From: Stenotrophomonas bentonitica
Lineage (GTDB): Bacteria > Pseudomonadota > Gammaproteobacteria > Xanthomonadales > Xanthomonadaceae
Reading direction: 5' to 3'
Length of the DNA: 64,000 nucleotides
Assembly: GCF_002887735.1 (NCBI RefSeq)
Contig: NZ_PKQP01000012.1
Coordinates: 26,713 to 90,712, forward strand
In this document: positions 57,798-64,000 of the stretch, piece after piece
How positions within the stretch are numbered: position 1 is the stretch's first letter
Layout of the letters: each line of letters opens with the position of its first letter
Position numbers and translations under genes: made by a program
Notes under the pieces: generated by a model
Database searches by the model: none
The model's input: only the letters and a program-made list of their open reading frames with translations
Told to the model about the DNA's origin: nothing

Positions 57798-57897
57798 TGG
57801 ATAAAAAATGACCAGGCACCGAAACCCTTGCCTGGTATGCCTCCGCCTCACTTGTCCACAACAAACCCCCACGCCTCTCCACGCACCATGTGGAAAA
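57798..57897. repeat. 100-bp repeat unit 1 with DnaA-box-like 9-mers
   Basis: Begins TGGATAAAAAATGACCA; TTGTCCACA at 57852-57860; TGTGGAAAA at 57889-57897 (complement TTTTCCACA). The two 9-mers start 37 bp apart, as in units 2 and 3. Confidence 0.85.
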
Positions 57898-57907
57898 CCC
57901 GCGCGCG

Positions 57908-57930
57908 GTAGTGCCGGCCGCTGGCCGGCA
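57908..57930. repeat. SMAG/REP element inserted between repeat units 1 and 2
   Basis: GTAG head with TGCCGGCC-gct-GGCCGGCA. It lies in a 60-bp spacer, whereas the other inter-unit spacer is 14 bp. Confidence 0.8.
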
Positions 57931-57957
57931 ACCCATCTGACCCGCCCGCCAGCGACG

Positions 57958-58057
57958 TGGACAATTTCTGACCACCACTGAAAACCGTTGCAGTGCATCG
58001 CTCACCCGGGGTTGTCCACAGCAAACCCCCATCGCTTTCCACGGTGTGTGTGGAAAA
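57958..58057. repeat. 100-bp repeat unit 2 with DnaA-box-like 9-mers
   Basis: Begins TGGACAATTTCTGACCA; TTGTCCACA at 58012-58020; TGTGGAAAA at 58049-58057. TTTCCAC and GTGGAAA can form a short hairpin at its end. Confidence 0.85.
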
Positions 58058-58071
58058 CCGCGATCCGCGGC

Positions 58072-58171
58072 TGGACAAAAAATAGCCACGCCCTGAAAGC
58101 ATTGTGCCGCATGGCTTGCATGCACTTGTCCACACCAAACCCCCATGGCTTTCCACGTGGCGTGTGGAAAA
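58072..58171. repeat. 100-bp repeat unit 3 with DnaA-box-like 9-mers
   Basis: Begins TGGACAAAAAATAGCCA; TTGTCCACA at 58126-58134; TGTGGAAAA at 58163-58171. Separated from unit 2 by 14 bp. The whole 57761-58200 stretch shows no supported gene. Confidence 0.85.
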
Positions 58172-58207
58172 CACGGTGGCCGCGCCGCATCGCGGGCAAC
58201 GCGCAAA

Positions 58208-58233
58208 AAAAAGACGGAGGCAATGCCTCCGTC
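58208..58233 (-). terminator. Intrinsic terminator of the TonB-dependent receptor gene
   Basis: On the minus strand GACGGAGGC-att-GCCTCCGTC followed by eight T, 31 bp past the stop. Confidence 0.95.
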
Positions 58234-58263
58234 CTTGATCCCCTATCGGCAGTGAAACGGCGC

Positions 58264-61010
58264 TTACAACGCCGTACCGCCAAACTTGTGGGTGTACTGC
58301 AGGTTGATCGTCCGGCCCACGGTGTCGAACCAGGAGACGTCGTAGTACGGATACGGCGTGTACGTCACATCCTTCGGCGGCAGCTTGTTGGCGATGTTGA
58401 CCACCGACAGCGACAGGCGCGAATGATCATCGAAGCGGTACTGCAGCGACACGTTGTAACGGTACGTGGCGCCGATCCACGGGCTGTCGCCGCTGTCCGG
58501 ATCGAAGCTCTGGTCGTAGCTGTCGTAAGTCGGCAGCCTGCCCAGGCGCGAGCCGTACAGCGTGGCCGACCACGCCGCGTTCTCCCAGGTCACGCTCGCA
58601 CTGGTCTTGGTGCGCGGGATATCGAAACCGCTGTTGACCGCGAATTGGTCTTCGACCACATCGCCCGCGAACTGCTGGAAATCGTGCGTCTTCACCCAGG
58701 TGTGGTTGCCGCTGAAGATGAAGTCGCCGATCCCGGTGCCCAGGCGGTAGCGCAGGCCCACATCGATGCCGCGCGTGGTTTCGCGCGCGATGTTGATCGG
58801 GCTCACATGCACGCCGTAGAGGCGGCCATCGCTGGTGCGGGTGACCCGGCTGATCGCATCCACGCAGGTCGGCGAGGCCGCATCGGCGCCGCCCAGGCGG
58901 CACGCCGCCTCATCGCGCAGGATCGTGCTCACGTCCATGTCCTGCACCTGGTCGCGCATGTCGATGTCGAACCAGTCCACCGACAGGTCCAGCCCCACCG
59001 CCGGCGACCACACGAAGCCAGCGCTCCACGAGGTGCTGGTTTCCGGATCCAGCTTGCGGTTGCCCTCGCGCGTGCGGATCAGGTTCTCTTCGTAATCCGA
59101 GCAGTCATCGCCGCCGTCCACCGCGCAGGTGTAGTAGTCGTTGGCACTGGTTTCATCGTTGCCCGGGCCGGCATACACGTAGTGCAGGTCCGGCGCGCGG
59201 AACGCGGTGCCGTAGGAGCCGCGCACCAGCAGCGTGTCGATCGGGCGCCACTCCAGGCCGCCGCTCCAGGTCGCCTTGCCGATGGTGTTGCCGGAATAGC
59301 GGTACTGGTCGAAACGACCGGCCACGCTCACGTTGAATGTGTCATGCAACGGCAGGCGCAGCTCGGCCGCGGTCGCCCAGCGGTTGCGGCTGCCGTGACC
59401 GTCCGAATCCTTCCAGCTGTAGTAGTAGTACTGCGTCGCCAGCGGGTCGGGATTGAGCGCGTAGGACTGGTTGCCGAACTCGGCCGTCGCCGCGAAGCCG
59501 GCCTTGCCGCCTGGCAGCTCGAACAGCTCGCCGTTGGTCAGGGTCAGCGCGGCGGTATCGGTACGCGACTTCGGGGTATAGGTAGTACGCGCGGCGATCG
59601 CGTCGTACTCGCCGCGGCTCAGTGGCCGGTACAGGCGCGCCGGGTCGGCGTTGAACACCGGGAACACGTTGTCGTCGTCATCGGTGTACTCGCCCAGCTG
59701 CTCGCCCAGGAACAGGGCGTTGGCCTTGGCGGCGATGATCTGCGGCCAGCGGATGCTGGACTGGTACTGTGAATGGCTCAGCGAGGCCTCGTATTCCCAG
59801 TCTGCACCGAGGGCGCCCTTGAAGCCGGTGGTCACGCTGAAGGTCTTCTGCGTGCTGCGTACCATGCCGTTGTTCAGCCCGCCCATTTCCTCGGGCGAGA
59901 ACTGGCGCTGCCAGAACTCCACCTGGTCGGTGGCCTGGTTGTAGAAGTAGCCGTCCTCGTTGCCGTCGGCGGCCATGCGGCCCCACTGGGTGACGTCGCG
60001 CATCAGCGCCAGGTCGTGGTAGCCCATCTGCACGTCAGCAAACCATTCCGCGCCATTGTCGAAGGCGTAGCGCAGCGAGGCATAGCCGTTGGCACCGCGG
60101 CGCTTGCTCAGGATCGTGCCGTAGCCGATCGAGCGGTCGCTGCCGCAATAGAAGCCATAGCGCGCCCGTTCGGCGTACTGGGTGCTGCCGTTGTTCTGGC
60201 CGGCCAGCGCATCGCAGGTGGCCTGGCCCGGATCGAGGTAGTCGTCGTTGTAGTCGGTGCGCAGGTAGGCGCGACGCGCGGCGCGGGCGCTCTCGGTCGG
60301 CGCGTCCAGGGTGGAATCCTGCTGGCTGCGTTCATATGCCCATAACGGCGTCTGCGACTGCAGTTCCAGGCTGTAGACCGCGCTGAAACGGCCGGCATCG
60401 AAACCGCTGGCGATGCTCATGTCGAAAGACTCACCGCCGCCTTCGCTGGTGGTGCCCATGCGCATGTCGATCGTGGTGCCATCCACCTGCTTCTTCAGGA
60501 TGAAGTTGACCACGCCGGCGATCGCGTCCGAGCCGTAGATCGCCGAGGCGCTGCCGGTCAGCACTTCGATGCGCTCGATCATCCCGATCGGAATGTTGGA
60601 GACATCGGTGAAGTTGCTGCGGCCCTGGAACGGCATCGGGAAATCGGCGATGCGGCGGCCGTTGACCAGCACCAGCGTGTGGTTGGGGCCGAGGCCGCGC
60701 AGGTCGACCTGCTGCGCACCGGGCGAGAAATCAGCGCCGCTGGAGGACTGCTGGCTCTGGGTCTCACCGCCGTTCTGGGTCATCGACCGCAGCACGTCGG
60801 GCACGCTGGTGAAGCCGCTGGCCTGGATCTGCTCGGCGGTGATGACGGTCACGGGCGCCGGCCCTTCTACCTGCGCGCGTGGAATGCGCGAGCCGGTGAC
60901 CTGCACCGTATCCAGTTGCTGCACCCCGGGGGCGGGCGTCTGGCACCCGCGGTCGCGGCCACACCCATCAACGCCAGCTGGATCGACCACGCCATCGCCT
61001 GTTTACGCAT
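58264..61010 (-). CDS. TonB-dependent outer-membrane receptor, apparent single-base frameshift at the signal peptide
   Basis: The mature receptor has a plug domain (VQVTGSRIPR, PVTVITAEQIQASGF, VDLRGLGPNHTLVLVNGRR, GSASAIYGSDAIAGVVNFIL) and a barrel ending in INLQYTHKFGGTAL, about 890 residues. Its own frame only has a GTG at 60990 with no signal peptide or ribosome site. A good signal peptide, MRKQAMAWSIQLALMGVAAT, starts at ATG 61010 in the next frame and would join at AGA-QTPAPG if one extra G stood at about 60941-60943. The gene is divergent from a cyanophycinase, so uptake of Asp-Arg peptides is a reasonable guess. It could be a pseudogene or a sequence error. Confidence 0.85.
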
Positions 61011-61108
61011 GAGAATTCTCGAGAAGAAAGTGTCGGCCTCGAGGGAGGCCTGTCCCCCATTCACATTTCGCGAATGGACGGCGCGCATTTAACGCCTTTT
61101 TTACGGGG

Positions 61109-61152
61109 TTGACCACTGCCAGTTTCTCTGGCAAAGAGTGGAAGCGCTTACA
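61109..61152 (+). promoter_or_regulatory. Candidate promoter and LacI-type operator of the cyanophycinase gene
   Basis: TTGACC at 61109-61114 with a weak -10 (CAAAGA at 61132). TGGAAGCGCTTACA at 61139-61152 is a near-palindrome around AGCGCT, typical of LacI-family operators, placed where it would block transcription start. A TGCCAG-N5-CTGGCA dyad lies between. Confidence 0.45.
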
Positions 61153-61178
61153 CCCTCGTTTCATTCAGGGAGGTCAAC

Positions 61179-62195
61179 GTGCACAAGGGTTTCCGGCCGC
61201 TCCACGCCTTCCTGTCGCTACTGCTGGCAGCGCTCTCGATGCCCGGCCACGCGCAAGGGATGCGCAGCCTGCAGGACCCGGGCTATCGCTATTACGAGAT
61301 AGGTGCGGTGGGCGCGCCCCGGGCAGCGCGCACCGAGCCGGCGATGATGCTGATGGGCGGCGGCGAGTGGGTGCCCGCTGCCTTCCAATGGTGGCTGGGG
61401 CGCGCCGGCCATGGCCGGGTGGTGATCCTGCGCGCTTCCGGCGCCGATGAGTTGCAGAACCGCCTGTACCGGGACGTCGGCGGGGCGGTCTCGGTCCAGA
61501 CCCTGGTGTTCAACAGCCGGCGTGCAGCCGATGACCCCGCGGTGCTGGGCGTGATCGCCGCCGCCGATGCGATCTTCATCGCCGGCGGCGACCAGTCGCG
61601 CTATATCCGTTTCTGGAAAGGCACGGCGGTGAACGAGGCACTCAACGCACATGTTCGTGCTGGCCGGCCGATCGCCGGCACCAGCGCCGGGCTCGCCATA
61701 CTGGGCGGCTACAGCTATGGCGCGCTGGATGGTGGCAGCGTCACCTCCCGTCGTGCCCTGCGCGACCCCATGGGCAGCGCGGTGACCCTGGACAGTGATT
61801 TCCTGGCCATGCCGTACCTGGCCAACGTGGTCACCGATACCCATTTCGGCAAGCGCGACCGGCTCGGGCGCCTGATCGTGTTCGTGGCCCGGGCGGCACA
61901 GCGCAGCAGGCAGCAGGACATGGTCGGCCTGGGCGTGGACGAGGACACCGCGCTGTGCGTGGAGGCGGACGGCACCGGCCAGGTGTTCAGTCGGGACGGC
62001 GGCTACGCTTGGCTGGTGATGCCGCAGCGCGCCGCCGATCGCCTGCGCGGCGGCAGCCCGCTGGAGTTCCGCGCCATTCCGGTGACCGGGGTGGGGGAGG
62101 GCAGCCGCCTGCATCTGGATGGCTTCCGCGTGGACGATGCGGCCTTCCGGATGACGGCCGATATCCGGGAAGGCCGCCTGCAGTTGCACCCGTAG
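61179..62195 (+). CDS. Exported cyanophycinase (peptidase S51)
   Basis: 338 residues from a GTG with a strong AGGGAGG site 7 bp upstream. Signal peptide about 1-26 (ending PGHAQ). S51 motifs: GGDQSRY (Gln 139), nucleophile S169 in GTSAGLAILGG, and H222 in DTHFGKRDRLGRL, as in cyanophycinase CphB. The enzyme cuts cyanophycin to beta-Asp-Arg dipeptides. Being exported, it would act on polymer from outside the cell. An S51 dipeptidase E is the alternative but lacks this length and the DTHF block. The isoaspartyl peptidase gene follows by 109 bp. Confidence 0.87.
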   Translation: MHKGFRPLHAFLSLLLAALSMPGHAQGMRSLQDPGYRYYEIGAVGAPRAARTEPAMMLMGGGEWVPAAFQWWLGRAGHGRVVILRASGADELQNRLYRDVGGAVSVQTLVFNSRRAADDPAVLGVIAAADAIFIAGGDQSRYIRFWKGTAVNEALNAHVRAGRPIAGTSAGLAILGGYSYGALDGGSVTSRRALRDPMGSAVTLDSDFLAMPYLANVVTDTHFGKRDRLGRLIVFVARAAQRSRQQDMVGLGVDEDTALCVEADGTGQVFSRDGGYAWLVMPQRAADRLRGGSPLEFRAIPVTGVGEGSRLHLDGFRVDDAAFRMTADIREGRLQLHP

Positions 62196-62304
62196 ACCCA
62201 CGCACGCCAGGGGCTGTGCGGGCGCTGTGGCGTGCGGGTCACGCGCGCGGGTGATCCGTGGCGCATGCCATGATGCGGGCACCTCCGATCCGAGTGCGTT
62301 GCCC

Positions 62305-63315
62305 ATGTCCCGTCCACGCGCATTGCTGCTGTCCCTGTGTCTGCTGAGCCCGCTTGTCCATGCGGCCGAACCGGTGCTGGTCATCCATGGCGGCGCCGGC
62401 GTGGAGCGCAGGGATCTCTCGCCGGCCGAGGAAAAGGCGGCGCGCGCGGCCCTGCAGCAGGCCCTGGTGAAGGGGCATGCCGCCCTGGGAGCCGGGAAGC
62501 CGGCGCTGGAGGCCGTGACCGCGGCGATCACCGTGCTCGAGGACGATCCCACCTTCAATGCAGGCAGGGGCGCGGTGTTCACCCACGATGGCCGCAACGA
62601 ACTGGATGCCTCGCTGATGGATGGCGCCACCCTCAAGGCCGGCGCGGTGGCCGGCGTGCAGCGCGTGCGCAACCCGATCCTGCTGGCCGAGGCCGTGATG
62701 CAGCATTCCCCGCACGTGATGATGGTCGGGCAGGGCGCCGAAGCCTTCGCCACGGACCAGGGCATCACCCTGGTGAACCCGTCGTACTTCCGCACCGACA
62801 AGCGCTGGCAGCAGCTGCAGAAGGCCCTCAAGGAAGAAGCCAGCGGCCAGGCCCATGCGGATCTGGAAACGGCGCGCCACTTCGGCACGGTGGGTGCGGT
62901 CGCACTCGACAAGGACGGCAGGCTCGCTGCAGGAACCTCCACCGGTGGCATGACGAACAAGCGCTACGGACGTGTCGGCGATTCGCCGATCATCGGTGCC
63001 GGCACCTATGCCGATGCCGGTTGTGCGGTATCGGGCACGGGCTGGGGCGAGTACTACATCCGCACCGCGGCCGCGCACGATATCTGCGCGCGCATGCGCT
63101 ACCTCAAGCAGGGCCCGGAGGAGGCGGGACGCGCGGTGATCAACGAGCGCATTCCCGCGCTCGGGGGCGATGGCGGTGCGATCGTGCTCGCGGCCGACGG
63201 CCGCGTGGCGACACCGTTCAACACGCAGGGCATGTATCGCGGCTGGATCGGCGCCGATGGCGTGCCGCATGTGGCGATCTTCGCCAGCGAAACCCTGCCG
63301 CTGCCGGGCCAATAG
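62305..63315 (+). CDS. iaaA: Exported isoaspartyl peptidase / plant-type L-asparaginase
   Basis: 336 residues from ATG 62305 with a signal peptide (MSRPRALLLSLCLLSPLVHA). It is an Ntn hydrolase: HGGAGVERRD at the start, FNAGRGAVFTHDGRNELDASLMDG, and the self-cleavage site HFG/T195 with TSTGGMTNKRYGRVGDSP after it. These enzymes split beta-aspartyl dipeptides. Next to a cyanophycinase, it would finish cyanophycin breakdown to Asp and Arg in the periplasm. Confidence 0.9.
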   Translation: MSRPRALLLSLCLLSPLVHAAEPVLVIHGGAGVERRDLSPAEEKAARAALQQALVKGHAALGAGKPALEAVTAAITVLEDDPTFNAGRGAVFTHDGRNELDASLMDGATLKAGAVAGVQRVRNPILLAEAVMQHSPHVMMVGQGAEAFATDQGITLVNPSYFRTDKRWQQLQKALKEEASGQAHADLETARHFGTVGAVALDKDGRLAAGTSTGGMTNKRYGRVGDSPIIGAGTYADAGCAVSGTGWGEYYIRTAAAHDICARMRYLKQGPEEAGRAVINERIPALGGDGGAIVLAADGRVATPFNTQGMYRGWIGADGVPHVAIFASETLPLPGQ

Positions 63316-63367
63316 CCTGTCCCGGCAAGGCAATTCGAAATTCGTGTGAAAAAATTCAAAAAGGTTG

Positions 63368-63396
63368 TTGACAGAACCCCCGTTTATCCCCAAAAT
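63368..63396 (+). promoter_or_regulatory. Sigma-70 promoter of the tRNA-tuf operon
   Basis: TTGACA, 17-bp spacer, CAAAAT, 58 bp upstream of tRNA-Tyr and preceded by an A/T-rich stretch that could serve as an UP element. Confidence 0.8.
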
Positions 63397-63453
63397 TCAC
63401 GGCTCTTCCACCCCACACCGAAAACGCTTCGGCGCCACGGGACAGGGTGGTAA

Positions 63454-63539
63454 GGAGGGATACCCAAGCGGCCAACGGGGGCAGACTGTAAATCTGCTGG
63501 CTTACGCCTTCGGTGGTTCGAATCCACCTCCCTCCACCA
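63454..63539 (+). tRNA. tRNA-Tyr (GTA)
   Basis: 86 bases with acceptor GGAGGGA / TCCCTCC, anticodon loop CTGTAAA (GTA), a long variable arm and encoded CCA. First of the tRNA-Tyr-Gly-Thr-tuf operon. Confidence 0.96.
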
Positions 63540-63567
63540 GTTTCATGTTGTGGCAAGAGCTTCCGAT

Positions 63568-63641
<74 letters not shown>

Positions 63642-63647
63642 TTGAAT

Positions 63648-63669
63648 GAATTTGAATATATTCAAATTC
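63648..63669. repeat. 22-bp perfect A/T-rich palindrome between tRNA genes
   Basis: GAATTTGAATA and its exact complement with no loop, in the 47-bp spacer between tRNA-Gly and tRNA-Thr. It may guide RNase cutting of the precursor. Confidence 0.8.
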
Positions 63670-63688
63670 GTGCCATAATACAAAACTC

Positions 63689-63764
63689 GCTCACGTAGCT
63701 CAGTCGGTAGAGCACCTCCTTGGTAAGGAGGAGGTCGAAGGTTCGATTCCTTTCGTGAGCACCA
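63689..63764 (+). tRNA. tRNA-Thr (GGT)
   Basis: 76 bases with GCTCACG / CGTGAGC acceptor stem, anticodon loop TTGGTAA (GGT) and encoded CCA, 41 bp before tuf. Confidence 0.96.
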
Positions 63765-63805
63765 TCTAAGTGCTACCAATTCAGACGATTTCGAGATAAG
63801 CAGCC

Positions 63806-64000
63806 ATGGCCAAGGGTAAGTTCGAGCGCACCAAGCCGCACGTCAATGTCGGCACCATCGGTCACGTTGACCACGGCAAGACCACGCTGACCGCCGCACT
63901 GACCAAGATCGGTGCCGAGCGCTTTGGCGGTGAGTTCAAGGACTACTCCGCGATCGACGCCGCGCCGGAAGAAAAGGCACGTGGCATCACGATCTCGACC
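63806..64000 (+). CDS. tuf: Elongation factor Tu, N-terminal part (cut by window end)
   Basis: The first 65 residues begin [20 protein letters not shown]. The G1 loop GHVDHGKT and the switch I start RGITIST are present. EF-Tu delivers aminoacyl-tRNA to the ribosome. Its place after tRNA-Tyr, Gly and Thr is the classic tufB arrangement, so tRNAs and EF-Tu share one transcript. No stop is seen in the window. Confidence 0.97.
   Translation, partial: MAKGKFERTKPHVNVGTIGHVDHGKTTLTAALTKIGAERFGGEFKDYSAIDAAPEEKARGITIST

Noticed and set aside
57798..58171. CRISPR array or replication origin
   Set aside because: Repeat units are 100 bp with spacers of 14 and 60 bp and no cas genes are near, so it is not a CRISPR. 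DnaA-box-like 9-mers are present, but there is no dnaA, dnaN, rpmH or AT-rich unwinding region, so an origin is not supported.
57702..58283. Minus-strand open frames in the ychF-TonB gap with repeated peptides
   Set aside because: Their similarity to each other comes only from the DNA repeats; composition is Trp/Arg/His-rich, there is no ribosome site, and the frames run through hairpins and a terminator.

Overview
The window looks like a housekeeping stretch of a Stenotrophomonas chromosome, or of a very close member of the Xanthomonadaceae. Four things point there: high GC, the ahpC-ahpF-oxyR order known from Xanthomonas, a 569-residue GT41 O-GlcNAc-transferase-like protein close in size to the Xanthomonas campestris enzyme, and many small GTAG-headed palindromes of the SMAG/REP type described from S. 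maltophilia. Almost all of it is core genome. I see no insertion sequence, prophage, plasmid or CRISPR array.

Layout. 1-9.7 kb: end of folA, then a long leftward series apaH, apaG, rsmA, pdxA, surA, lptD (outer-membrane biogenesis and RNA/nucleotide housekeeping), followed by a small B12 group (histone-deacetylase-like hydrolase, PduO-type adenosyltransferase, BtuM-like membrane protein). 9.8-12.2 kb: two ubiquinone-type monooxygenases. 12.2-18.6 kb: EF-hand protein, rlmM, a deaminase, glnS, a DUF2007 protein, msrA and tal. 18.6-22.5 kb: the peroxide operon ahpC-ahpF-oxyR-rnk, with an OxyR-like box upstream of ahpC. 22.9-30.3 kb: prmC, proline iminopeptidase, a divergent LysR/MFS pair and a four-gene leftward operon (nitroreductase, exonuclease, Nudix, N-formylglutamate amidohydrolase-like). 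30.6-37.4 kb: a DUF1631 protein and the proton-translocating transhydrogenase genes, which are split by an opposite-strand ECF sigma / small membrane protein / DUF3106 cassette.

37.5-50.7 kb: sufT, ilvE, a secreted subtilase, a short asparaginase-like protein, a WrbA-like flavoprotein, YihY, a thioredoxin-like lipoprotein, a polyphosphate kinase 2, the OGT-like protein, prfA and hemA. 50.8-57.7 kb: TPR protein-lolB-ispE-tRNA-Gln-prs, rplY, pth, ychF. 57.7-58.3 kb: a non-coding block with three 100-bp repeats carrying DnaA-box-like 9-mers. 58.3-63.3 kb: a TonB-dependent receptor (apparently frameshifted at its signal peptide) divergent from an exported cyanophycinase and an exported isoaspartyl peptidase, which reads as a cyanophycin or beta-Asp-peptide scavenging locus. 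63.4-64.0 kb: the tRNA-Tyr/Gly/Thr-tuf operon, cut by the window end.

The most interesting items are the putative cyanophycin-use locus, the repeat block next to it, the RG/PQ-rich tail on ApaH, the BtuM-like B12 protein beside its adenosyltransferase, and the sigma-factor cassette inside the pnt locus. Start codons were moved from the longest open frame wherever a stop-start overlap, ribosome site or signal peptide decided the matter.
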